DNA of 32,678 nucleotides from Gammaproteobacteria bacterium (lineage in GTDB: Bacteria > Pseudomonadota > Gammaproteobacteria > Pseudomonadales > Azotimanducaceae). The notes beneath the pieces were generated by a model. That model saw only the letters and a program-made list of their open reading frames with translations, did not search any database and was not told the DNA's origin. Below, one piece after another: positions 16,651-24,366 of this stretch; position 1 is the first letter of the stretch; each line of letters starts with the position of its first letter. The translations under genes were made by a program, and so were the position numbers. The stretch is taken from assembly GCA_003476445.1 (NCBI GenBank), contig DMUF01000195.1, positions 1-32,678 on the forward strand, in the 5' to 3' direction.

Positions 16651-18369
16651 TCATCGCGGCGCGGTCTCGGCATGCCCTTGTACGTTGGGAGGCGCAACCT
16701 CCTGCAGTTTCGGGTTGAGCGCGGGGGCAGGGGCGCGCGCGGGCGGCGCCTCGTTGAGCGGCGGCTGTGGCGCCCATGGCTGCTCGCGGACCGCGCTCGA
16801 GTGCGGCAGGTGCATGGGTTGTTCCGCTGGCTCCGGCAGCACGATGTGCGTTGGCGCCTCGGCGGCGGGTGCGACCCCTGAGGGCGAGTGCCCTGAAGCG
16901 ACAGCGGTGTTGGGGCTGATGCCGAGCGGGTCGGGACTTGGCCCGCGCTGGAACACCGGCAGAATGCCGCGCAGATCGCTGTCGACCAGCGTGACATCTG
17001 TGCCCGCGTAAACGTTTTCCATCGTCTCGAGGTAAAGACGATCGCGCGTCACCTCCGGCGCCTCGCGGTAGGCCGCCTCGATCAGTCGGAAACGCTCCGA
17101 TTCGCCAAGCGACCGGTTCTCGATATTGAGCGCATAGGCGTGCGCTTCGGATACCGCGCGCTCTGCCTTGCCCTTCGCGTGGGGAATCACACTGTTGTAT
17201 TCCGCCTGCGCCTGGTTGATGAGATGTTCCATCTCCTGTTTGGCCTGGTTCACCAGGTGATAGGCGCTACGCACCTCATCGGGCGGGTTGGCGTCGAGAA
17301 TGATGACTTCCTTGATCTCGAGCCCAAGACCGTAGCGGTCGATCTGGGTCTGCATGAAGCGCAGCGCCGATTCGGCGACCGCCTCCCTGCCGTTCGCAAG
17401 AACATCGCTGGTCAGCATGTCACCGACCGCCGTTCGCATACCAACCACGGCCAGATCGCGCAGGGTTTTCGTGACATCTGCGGCGCGGAACAGGAACTTC
17501 TTGGCGTCCACGATCTCGTACTGCACGGACCACGTCAGGTAGACGACATTGAGATCCCCGGTAAGCATCTTCATGTCGGCAGGCATGGGAACTTTGCCGT
17601 CGGGCGGGATGACGTTCTCCAGCGCCTCTGCAGAGAGCTCCACCCGTTCCAGGACATCAGCGGTCTCGGCCTCGGGGTCGGGGGGCGGCTCCGGGGCTGG
17701 ATCGAGTGACGCTGCATAATCCTTGGGCAGGGGCGGACCGCGACGAAGCTCCTCCGTCACCATCCCCGTGCCGCGGCCATCGATATTGGCCTCGATCGCC
17801 TCTGTCACCACGTCTGCGGTGTGCTCGGCAAGCGCCTGCTCGCGCTCGGTCTGCGGCTCCGGCGGCGGCGTGTACTGGCGGAAACCGAAGTTCTCCTGGA
17901 GCCGCAGCTGGGTATTCACCGTGAGCTGCTTTTCGAACAGGGGCAGTTTGACCGCTAGACCAGGCTCGACCATGCGGTCGTAGCGCCCCAGTCGGATGAT
18001 GACCGCGTTGTCCGTGACCGGGACCATAAACAGGCTGTCGTAGAGCAGGAAGAGCAGCCCGGAAAAGCCGGTAATAACAAAGATGGCGCGTCGGAGCCCC
18101 GCCCCGAAGAGGAAACGAAGCACCCGGTTGCGTCGCAACGCGTTGAGGACCGACGTCAGCGAACGGTCGGTCGCGCGCTCCAGCGCCGAGGCCGCTCGAC
18201 CGAAGGCCCCGAGGACTCTCTGCGCGCGCGCGCGGACGCCGGCGCCCAGCGCTGCCAGGCGCAGCGAAACGCGGCGGTTGACCCGGTAACGCAGGCTGCG
18301 ACGCTGATTGCGCAGGCGGTTAAGACGCCTGCGCGCGCGGCGTTCATCGGCTCGGGAGGTGTCGCTCAT
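16651..18369 (-). CDS. Enlarged HflK-like SPFH/band 7 membrane protein
   Basis: At 572 residues this is far longer than E. coli HflK (419 aa). Order: an Arg-rich N-terminal region (1-94), a membrane helix (about 95-115), the start of the SPFH domain (VTDNAVIIRLGRYDRM), and then an acidic, Pro-rich insertion of about 100 residues (158-265). The rest of the SPFH domain resumes at MLTGDLNVVYLTWSVQYEI, followed by long helices (NPPDEVRSAY, EAPEVTRDRLYLETMENV) that align with HflK. A Pro-rich tail covers about 475-572. I chose the ATG at 18369, which forms an ATGA overlap with the stop of the substrate-binding-protein gene; a Met ten codons earlier is possible. It is expected to assemble with the HflC-like partner into a membrane cage. 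Whether it controls FtsH or another client is unknown. Confidence 0.85.
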   Translation of the reverse strand: MSDTSRADERRARRRLNRLRNQRRSLRYRVNRRVSLRLAALGAGVRARAQRVLGAFGRAASALERATDRSLTSVLNALRRNRVLRFLFGAGLRRAIFVITGFSGLLFLLYDSLFMVPVTDNAVIIRLGRYDRMVEPGLAVKLPLFEKQLTVNTQLRLQENFGFRQYTPPPEPQTEREQALAEHTADVVTEAIEANIDGRGTGMVTEELRRGPPLPKDYAASLDPAPEPPPDPEAETADVLERVELSAEALENVIPPDGKVPMPADMKMLTGDLNVVYLTWSVQYEIVDAKKFLFRAADVTKTLRDLAVVGMRTAVGDMLTSDVLANGREAVAESALRFMQTQIDRYGLGLEIKEVIILDANPPDEVRSAYHLVNQAKQEMEHLINQAQAEYNSVIPHAKGKAERAVSEAHAYALNIENRSLGESERFRLIEAAYREAPEVTRDRLYLETMENVYAGTDVTLVDSDLRGILPVFQRGPSPDPLGISPNTAVASGHSPSGVAPAAEAPTHIVLPEPAEQPMHLPHSSAVREQPWAPQPPLNEAPPARAPAPALNPKLQEVAPPNVQGHAETAPR

Positions 18370-19655
18370 CGCCCGGGCTTCTCCCAGTTGTCGCCCCAAC
18401 TGCGATAGAGGTCGTCGAGAAAGCGATCCCAGTCAGCACGGGGCATGGCAATGGCATTGTTGTGCGGCTCAACGGCGGTTTCCGCGCGCCAGACGGTGGC
18501 GATGACCCCGGAGCTGCTGATTTCTGCCACCAGGGGCTGGCGCACCGGATAGTGGCTCCCCCGGGCGATTTCCAGTCGACCGGAGGGCACCTCGACAACG
18601 GTGCCCTCGATTTGCGCTTCAACAGCGGTTGCGTTGGTGCTGCGGGCGCGCTTAACCGCGCTGGCCCAGACCATCACGGAGGCGTAGGCGGATTCGCTCC
18701 AGGGGCCGGGCATCGCGCTGTTACCGAATTGACGCTTGAACGCTTTGATGAACTGGCGATTGACCTCGGTTCTATTGTCCGCGTCATAGAAGGAGACGGA
18801 GAAGTTACCGGCGACGGCCTCCCAGCCAATGCTCTCAAAGCCAAGCCGCCCGGCGTTATTGAAGAACAGAGTCGGGATCTGGCCGTTCCCCGCGCCCGCG
18901 GCATGCAGCGCCTTGTACAGCGCGACGTTCGCGTCGCCGACGACGACATTGAGCACAACGTCGGGCGCTGCCCGCAGCAATTCGTTGGCAGCGTTCGTGC
19001 CGTCGGAAAAGTCTTGGTCGAGGAAGATCTCGCCGACGACTTCCCCTTCGAGGCGTTTGACCTCATGACGCACGACTTCGCTCGCGACGCGCCCGTAGAG
19101 CGAGTCGGACGCCACCAGATAGAAGCGTTTACCGAATCGCTCTGCCGCCCAGCCCATGGGTGGCAGCAGCAGCTGATTGGGTAGTGACCCCGTGGTCATG
19201 GTGTGCGAGCCGCCGTCGAGGCCGATATCCGCAAACGGGTACACGATCAGCCCGTTCGATGCGTTGGCGACCGGCTCGAGTTCGCGCAGACATGCCGCGG
19301 TCAGACAGGCGAATACGACGTCTGCGCCTTCCTCCTCGAGCAGCGAACGCATCTGCGCAATGCGCATATCAGCCTGCAGCCCCGGATTCACCGTGATCAC
19401 GTCGACGGGGCGGTGCAACAGACCGACGCTGTTCTCAAGCTCTTTCAGTGCCAGCAGAACGCTGTCGCGCGCAACCCGCCCTTCCAGCGCCGCGGGACCG
19501 CTGGTCGGAAAGAAGATGCCGACGCGCACAGGCTTCAGGCTCGCCTCGTACAGGTTATAGCCCAGCCAGCCAACCACCCCCAGCACAACAACCCGCACCA
19601 GGAGGTTGTATTGCAGCCGCAGCCCGCGGAAGAGCTTGAAACGCCGGCGCGCCAT
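18366..19655 (-). CDS. Membrane-anchored type I periplasmic-binding protein (UrtA/AmiC-like)
   Basis: The 429-residue protein has a basic N-terminus, one uncleaved-looking membrane helix (about 18-35) and then a type I periplasmic-binding fold of the Leu/Ile/Val/urea/amide group. Recognisable parts are VRVGIFFPTSGPAALEG (43-59), a second strand-helix with ADVVFACLTAACLREL, YPFADIG, and the lobe-two FYLVASDSLYGR. These domains bind amino acids, urea or short amides. No ABC permease or ATPase gene is nearby, and the protein is tethered rather than soluble, so a sensing role is more likely than transport, by inference. Its stop overlaps the HflK-like start (ATGA), and it begins 13 nt after the DUF4097 gene. 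The ligand cannot be predicted. Confidence 0.82.
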   Translation of the reverse strand: MARRRFKLFRGLRLQYNLLVRVVVLGVVGWLGYNLYEASLKPVRVGIFFPTSGPAALEGRVARDSVLLALKELENSVGLLHRPVDVITVNPGLQADMRIAQMRSLLEEEGADVVFACLTAACLRELEPVANASNGLIVYPFADIGLDGGSHTMTTGSLPNQLLLPPMGWAAERFGKRFYLVASDSLYGRVASEVVRHEVKRLEGEVVGEIFLDQDFSDGTNAANELLRAAPDVVLNVVVGDANVALYKALHAAGAGNGQIPTLFFNNAGRLGFESIGWEAVAGNFSVSFYDADNRTEVNRQFIKAFKRQFGNSAMPGPWSESAYASVMVWASAVKRARSTNATAVEAQIEGTVVEVPSGRLEIARGSHYPVRQPLVAEISSSGVIATVWRAETAVEPHNNAIAMPRADWDRFLDDLYRSWGDNWEKPGR

Positions 19656-19668
19656 ACTCGTGAGCCGG

Positions 19669-20535
19669 TCAGCCGCTCGCGGCCGGCGAGTCTGAACCCG
19701 ACCGCTCGATCTTCTTCACGCTGATGAGGTCAGCGCGAGTGGTGACGGACAGTTGCAGGGGGGCGGACGGATCGCTGGTGAACTCATTCGTAATAGCCGC
19801 CGGCCCGGTCACGAACTGCACCCTCAGCCGCGCGTCTGCGGGAAGCCCCAGTGCCACGTTTCCGCGACCCGTTTTGATGTCGATCGCTCCTGTCTCGGGA
19901 AGCCGCGCCCAACTGGCATCCAGGAGCCCCGATACCGAGCGAAAACTCAATGGGCCCGCCAGATTGGAGAGGTGCGCGTGACCACCTTCCGTGACGATGG
20001 TAAGCGACCGGCAACCCCCATCGAGATCGACCGAGCCGCTTTCCGTCTCGATGACGACATCGCCGGTGATGCCCCGCACGTCAACCGAGCCAGCGCGGGT
20101 AGTCGCCCGGATCGTTAACCCCCGAGGAAGCCCGACGCGCAGACCCGTCGCCGGGCGCTTGAGTGCGCGCCACGGCTTCTTCGATTGAACGATTGAACGT
20201 GTGCTGAACTGTAGTGCGTCGCCACGCAGCCGCAGGTCAATCTGGGCTGAAGCGGCGTCGTGACCGACGGCATCGATCGAAACAGCATTGTCGTCTCGGG
20301 CGTAGATGGCGATCGGTCCAGAATCCGTTTCTACCTCCACGGAGAGTATGTCGACGCTGCCCAGGGAAAGCTGCCCGATTCGGGCGACAGGGCCGCCGGA
20401 ACTCGACGCCTCGGTTTGCTCAGCCGCTAGCGCTACGCCGTTGGCAGACCCTGGGTTGCCGGCCTCCTGCTCGTTCGCGACCTGCGCGCGACTACGACCT
20501 CTTTCTCCCGGGAACTCTGTTACTACGCTGCCCAT
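19669..20535 (-). CDS. DUF4097-like beta-strand repeat protein
   Basis: The 288-residue product contains a repeated beta-strand pattern of the DUF4097/DUF4098 adhesin-like kind, clearest at about residues 145-215 (GSVDVRGITGDVVIETESGSVDLDG in part, then a SNLAGPLSFRSVSGLLDA repeat). These fold as a right-handed beta-helix-like stack; their function is mostly unknown and they often accompany membrane or envelope-stress genes. Unusually, no signal peptide or membrane helix is visible; the first 60 residues are polar and low in complexity, so it seems cytoplasmic. It is the second gene of the SPFH cluster, 16 nt after the phasin-like gene and 13 nt before the substrate-binding-protein gene. A weak GTAGG ribosome-binding site precedes the ATG. 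Confidence 0.7.
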   Translation of the reverse strand: MGSVVTEFPGERGRSRAQVANEQEAGNPGSANGVALAAEQTEASSSGGPVARIGQLSLGSVDILSVEVETDSGPIAIYARDDNAVSIDAVGHDAASAQIDLRLRGDALQFSTRSIVQSKKPWRALKRPATGLRVGLPRGLTIRATTRAGSVDVRGITGDVVIETESGSVDLDGGCRSLTIVTEGGHAHLSNLAGPLSFRSVSGLLDASWARLPETGAIDIKTGRGNVALGLPADARLRVQFVTGPAAITNEFTSDPSAPLQLSVTTRADLISVKKIERSGSDSPAASG

Positions 20536-20551
20536 AACTGCCTACTCGCTC

Positions 20552-21322
20552 TCAGGGAGTTTCACTCGTACCGGCAGACCGATCTGCCGTGTCAGCCGGC
20601 GCCTCGGGCGCCGCGGCGATTTTGCGCGGAGCGCGCTTGCGTGGAGCCCGGGGCGTCTTCGCCGCCACGGGGGCGGTGGATTCCGGTTCCGCCGTAGAAC
20701 TCTTTGCTGCGGCGGATTTACGCGGTGCTGCTTTGCGTTTGGCGGGTGCTTTAGCCTTGGCCTTTGCTTTCGCTTTCGCCTTTCGCGCTGGCTTTTCGCC
20801 TTCGGTCGCGCCGCCGATTCCAAGTCGCGCGCTGACGCGGCTGGTCAGGTCCGCGAGGTGCAAACGGTCGGCGAGAGCGCCGGCCTGGCTCCTGATGGTG
20901 GCCAGGTCGGGCACACGGACTTGCTGCGCCATGGATTGCAGGCGCTCGGCGCCCTGTTTGAATTTGCTCGTGGACGGTACGGTCGCCAGTTCGAGCCGGC
21001 GGCTAATCTTCTCGGTCACCTGATCCAGGACGTGTCGCGCGCTCTGGCGGGAGGAGGAAACTTTGGTGTTAAGCCCCTGCAGCGTTTCGGTGAGCTCAGC
21101 CCTCGAGGGTGCGTACCGATCCCAGAGTTTTCTGGTCTCGCCCGCGGCGGCGCTTGCGGCGCTCGCAATGGCGGCTAAACGGTGGTTGCCCTCGACCTTC
21201 CCGGGCTCGGGCACGCTAGCCTGGACGGTTGGAAGCGCGTCGGCCGGCGCCGCGACCGCGGGGCTTAGTGCGTGCTCCGCAGCATCATCATCGGTCGTTG
21301 TCGGCGTGGTTTCGTTGCTCAT
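20552..21322 (-). CDS. Phasin/histone-H1-like Lys-Ala-rich protein
   Basis: This 256-residue protein has a disordered acidic/Ala-rich start (1-45), a helical amphipathic middle (about 47-168, for example LWDRYAPSRAELTETLQGL and repeated heptad-like stretches) and a strongly basic Lys-Ala-Pro tail (about 178-235). The layout resembles PhaF-type phasins, which have a granule-binding helix plus a histone-H1-like DNA-binding tail, and also AlgP-like proteins. No phasin signature can be confirmed by eye, and no PHA synthase is nearby, so the name is a structural analogy. It is the first gene of the SPFH cluster. The Lys-Ala tract is encoded by an unstable-looking hexamer repeat. It could bind DNA, RNA or a granule surface. 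Confidence 0.6.
   Translation of the reverse strand: MSNETTPTTTDDDAAEHALSPAVAAPADALPTVQASVPEPGKVEGNHRLAAIASAASAAAGETRKLWDRYAPSRAELTETLQGLNTKVSSSRQSARHVLDQVTEKISRRLELATVPSTSKFKQGAERLQSMAQQVRVPDLATIRSQAGALADRLHLADLTSRVSARLGIGGATEGEKPARKAKAKAKAKAKAPAKRKAAPRKSAAAKSSTAEPESTAPVAAKTPRAPRKRAPRKIAAAPEAPADTADRSAGTSETP
20747..20782. repeat. Hexamer-like repeat encoding a (Lys-Ala)6 tract
   Basis: Six consecutive Lys-Ala dipeptides (residues 181-192 of the phasin/H1-like protein) are encoded by near-identical six-base units. Such coding repeats are prone to slippage that adds or removes dipeptides without a frameshift, so tail length may vary between strains. Confidence 0.7.
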
Positions 21323-21643
21323 TGTTTTAGACCCTGTTTTATCGTCTCGTGATCGCGTGCGCTGTTCAGCAGCCCTAACGTGAATGGCTGCGGCAGATCA
21401 GGATCAATGGGGGAACGAGCGCCAAAAGGCCCTGCGTCGATCGCTCTGGCATGCTCAAACGCAAGCCCGACAGAGGTACAGTCCCGCCCCATACGCCAAC
21501 GGATGATCAGCCCGTTAAGCTTCAGTCTTATTCTTCGTCGCGCTAAGCGTAGCACAGCGCCTTTTGTTGCACTGCACCGTTTTACGCTTTATAGCGGATC
21601 AGTTTCGGTAATGGAAGATCCGGGAGCGGGGTTCAGGAGTGGG
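21323..21643. other. 321-bp intergenic region upstream of the phasin/SPFH cluster
   Basis: This gap between the small membrane protein stop and the phasin-like start is poorer in GC than its surroundings around 21520-21600. On the minus strand it holds TATAAA (21588-21593) as a possible -10 with only a poor -35 (TTCCAT, 17-bp spacer), and an AACGG/CCGTT inverted repeat (21498-21516) around TGATCA. A 78-codon minus-strand frame (21319-21555) overlaps the phasin start as ATGA, but its codon use (AGA, ATA, CTA) is unlike the neighbours and it matches no family I know. The region most likely carries the promoter and leader of the cluster. Confidence 0.4.
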
Positions 21644-21892
21644 TCAGGACGCGGCGAGCTTGCTCTTTGCGGCGGCGCGTCGCGCGCGTCGGGCGCGAAA
21701 CCCGATGCGTACGAACCACCACCCAGGGACGGAGATGATGACGAGGACGAGCGCGCCCCAGCCCGTAGTAAGCCACCAGAGGAAGTTTGGCATCTGCACG
21801 ATGGGCTGCAGGTTGAGGATCACCCAGGCCGCCATGGCAATGCCGCAGACCACCACCCACAGCCCGCCCAGGAACTGGATCAGCGCGCTCAT
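21644..21892 (-). CDS. Small two-helix membrane protein coupled to fbiC
   Basis: The 82-residue product has two hydrophobic helices (about 5-28 and 38-62) and a basic Arg/Ala/Lys-rich C-terminus, which predicts a cytoplasmic tail by the positive-inside rule. I do not recognise the family. Its ATG overlaps the fbiC stop as ATGA, so it is almost certainly translated from the same message and is the last gene of the F420 operon. A role in cofactor assembly at the membrane is possible but has no direct support. Confidence 0.7.
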   Translation of the reverse strand: MSALIQFLGGLWVVVCGIAMAAWVILNLQPIVQMPNFLWWLTTGWGALVLVIISVPGWWFVRIGFRARRARRAAAKSKLAAS

Positions 21893-24366
21893 GACTCTGT
21901 TCGCGCGACCGCAATGAGGTCGTTACGTACCAGATCACCGTCGCGGCGCCGCTCGTAGCGCTTGGCGGGCGTGTTGATGATCTCCGTGATGTCGGTCGCG
22001 TTCAGGCCGGCCTCGATCCGCTCTGCGCTGACCTCGCCGTAGGCCGTGGTGCGCTGCCGTGGTTCGCGTCCGCAGGCGGTGATCATGGCGCGCATTTCGG
22101 TGGGTGTCGTCTCCTGCCCGTGGCTGGTGCCCGCCGCGCGGCTGATGCTCTCGTTCATGAGCGTTCCGCCAAGATCATTGCAGCCGGCATCGAGACACGC
22201 CTGGACACCGACGTGGCCCATCTTCACCCAGCTGGCCTGAATGTTGGGGATGCGCTGATGCAGCACCAGTCGCGCTACCGAGTGCATCAACACGGCCTCG
22301 CGGAAGGTAGGGCCCTTGCGCGCCTTGCCCTTCAGATACATCGGGGCTTCCATGTGCACGAACGGCAGCGGTACGAATTCGGTAAAGCCGCCGGTCTCGG
22401 ACTGAAGGTCGCGAATACGTATCAGGTGTCGCGCCCAGTGCTCGGGCGCTTCGACGTGACCGTACATGATGGTGGCGGTGGTCTTGAATCCGGCGCCATG
22501 GGAAGCGCGCATCACATCCAGCCACTGCGCGGTATTGATCTTGTCCGGACAGATGATCGCGCGCACCTCGTCGTCCAGAATCTCTGCCGCGGTGCCTGGC
22601 AGCGTTCCCAACCCGGCGTCCTTCAGACGGCGAACGTAGCTTGGCAGATCCAGATTGGCCGTCGCCGCACCTTGCCAGATCTCCAGGGGGGAAAAGGCGT
22701 GGATGTGCATCTCGGGCACGGCTGCCTTTACCGCCTTCAGGATCTCGACATAGGTTTCGCCGGTGTACTCGGGGTGGATGCCACCCTGCATACACACTTC
22801 GGTGGCGCCACGCTCCCACCCTTCCACAGTGCGCCGCTGGATCTCTTCATGTGACAGATCGTAAGGGCGACCGCGCAGGTTTTCCGACAGCTTGCCCTTG
22901 GAGAAGGCGCAGAACTGGCATTTGAAGTAGCAAATGTTGGTGTAGTTGATGTTACGGTTGACGACAAAACTGACCGTATCGCCATTCACCTCGCGGCGCA
23001 GTTGGTTTGCCGCGCGTGTGACCGCGCTGAAGTCGTCCCCCCGCGCGGCAAAGAGGCGCACAATCTCGCGCTCGGTCAGGTCGGCGCCGGAAACCGCGCG
23101 CTCGATGATTGCGCGAATATCGGCAGACACCTCGCGCGGCTCTGCGGTAATGGCAGCGACATCGGTGGCCGGCGGCGGCGTCTGCGAGCCGGGGCACCAG
23201 TCGTCGCTGCGGCCGAACCCTTCGGCGTCAGACAGCGCGAGCACGCTATCGTGCAGACCAGGATCCACCCAGCGCGCGAGATCTCGTGCGAAGCGTGGAT
23301 AGACCGTCAGCCGCTCCTGCAGCAGTTTGCCGGCGTGGGCAGTCTCGCGCGCGAGCTCGTCGAGGTGCGGCCAGGGCGCTTCCGGATTGACGAAATCCGG
23401 CGTCAGTGGCGACACGCCGCCCCAGTCATTGATGCCCGCGCGCACGATCTGGGCCAGCACTCCGGGGCTCAGGTTGGGCGGCGCCTGCACGCTCATGTCG
23501 GCGCCAAAGAGAATGCGGGTGACCGCGATCGTCCAGAGCAGTTCGTTCAGATCGGGTTCCGGCGCCCGGGCCATCAGCGTTTCGGGCTTGGCGCGGAAAT
23601 TCTGGACGATGATTTCCTGGATGTGTCCGTGGCGGTCATGCACATCGCGGATGGCGAGCAGCGATTCGATACGTTCCCTGCGGGTTTCGCCAATGCCGAT
23701 CAGAATGCCCGTCGTGAATGGCACACGCGCCCGCCCCGCTGCGTCGAGCGTTGCCAGACGTACCGCGGGCACCTTGTCGGGCGACCCGTGGTGCGGCATG
23801 CCCTTTTCGCACAGTCGGTCGGACAGTGACTCGAGCATGATGCCCATGGAGGGCGACACCGGCCGCAGGCGTGCGAGCTCTTCGTCGGTCAGTGTGCCCG
23901 GGTTAAGGTGCGGCAACAGACCCGTCTCGCGGTAGACGCGGTCGGCGACGTGCAGCAGGTAATCCAGGGTGGATTCGAAACCAAGCTCTTTGAGCGCCTC
24001 GCGCGCCGCCTTGTAGCGCAGCTCCGGTTTTTCGCCGAGGGTGAACAGCGCTTCCTTGCAGCCCAGGCTCGCACCGTGGCGGGCAACTTCAAGCACCTCA
24101 TCCACGCTCATGTAGGGCGCCTTCAGCTTCCGCGGCACCTGCGCAAATGTGCAGTAGTGGCAGACATCGCGACAGAGATGGGTCAGCGGAATGAAGACCT
24201 TGCGCGAGTAGGTGACCACGTTGTGGAACCCGCGGTCGCGAATCGCCGCGGCGATCTCCGCGAGCGCTGCGGTATCGGTGTAATCCGCCAGCGCGAGCGC
24301 TTCTTCATGGTTCGGGAGTTGACCTCGGCCGGCGTTGCGGGCGATGGATTCGATCATGTCACTCAT
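21889..24366 (-). CDS. fbiC: FO synthase, bifunctional CofG-CofH (FbiC)
   Basis: FbiC makes FO (7,8-didemethyl-8-hydroxy-5-deazariboflavin), the light-absorbing core of coenzyme F420, from tyrosine and the riboflavin intermediate 5-amino-6-ribitylamino-uracil. The 825-residue protein is a fusion of two radical-SAM enzymes in the actinobacterial order. The CofG half carries the 4Fe-4S motif Cys65-x3-Cys69-x2-Cys72 (LCRDVCHYC), and the CofH half carries Cys479-x3-Cys483-x2-Cys486 (ICYFKCQFC). The length is close to mycobacterial FbiC (about 856 aa). Both catalytic halves look intact. Its ATG overlaps the cofC stop as ATGA, and its stop overlaps the next gene in the same way, so translation is coupled along the operon. 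Cytoplasmic. Confidence 0.97.
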   Translation of the reverse strand: MSDMIESIARNAGRGQLPNHEEALALADYTDTAALAEIAAAIRDRGFHNVVTYSRKVFIPLTHLCRDVCHYCTFAQVPRKLKAPYMSVDEVLEVARHGASLGCKEALFTLGEKPELRYKAAREALKELGFESTLDYLLHVADRVYRETGLLPHLNPGTLTDEELARLRPVSPSMGIMLESLSDRLCEKGMPHHGSPDKVPAVRLATLDAAGRARVPFTTGILIGIGETRRERIESLLAIRDVHDRHGHIQEIIVQNFRAKPETLMARAPEPDLNELLWTIAVTRILFGADMSVQAPPNLSPGVLAQIVRAGINDWGGVSPLTPDFVNPEAPWPHLDELARETAHAGKLLQERLTVYPRFARDLARWVDPGLHDSVLALSDAEGFGRSDDWCPGSQTPPPATDVAAITAEPREVSADIRAIIERAVSGADLTEREIVRLFAARGDDFSAVTRAANQLRREVNGDTVSFVVNRNINYTNICYFKCQFCAFSKGKLSENLRGRPYDLSHEEIQRRTVEGWERGATEVCMQGGIHPEYTGETYVEILKAVKAAVPEMHIHAFSPLEIWQGAATANLDLPSYVRRLKDAGLGTLPGTAAEILDDEVRAIICPDKINTAQWLDVMRASHGAGFKTTATIMYGHVEAPEHWARHLIRIRDLQSETGGFTEFVPLPFVHMEAPMYLKGKARKGPTFREAVLMHSVARLVLHQRIPNIQASWVKMGHVGVQACLDAGCNDLGGTLMNESISRAAGTSHGQETTPTEMRAMITACGREPRQRTTAYGEVSAERIEAGLNATDITEIINTPAKRYERRRDGDLVRNDLIAVARTES

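Noticed and set aside
15484..18369. Canonical hflK-hflC operon regulating FtsH
   Set aside because: The neighbours are not hfq/hflX/purA-type genes, and both proteins carry large extensions; a specialised paralogous pair is more likely.
18366..19655. Urea ABC transporter component UrtA
   Set aside because: The fold group fits, but the protein is membrane-tethered and no urtBCDE genes are present.
21319..21555. 78-codon minus-strand frame just upstream of the phasin-like gene, overlapping its start as ATGA
   Set aside because: Codon use is unlike the neighbours (AGA, ATA, CTA), no family is recognised, there is no clear ribosome-binding site, and the stretch is the natural promoter/leader region. 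It remains only a weak possibility.
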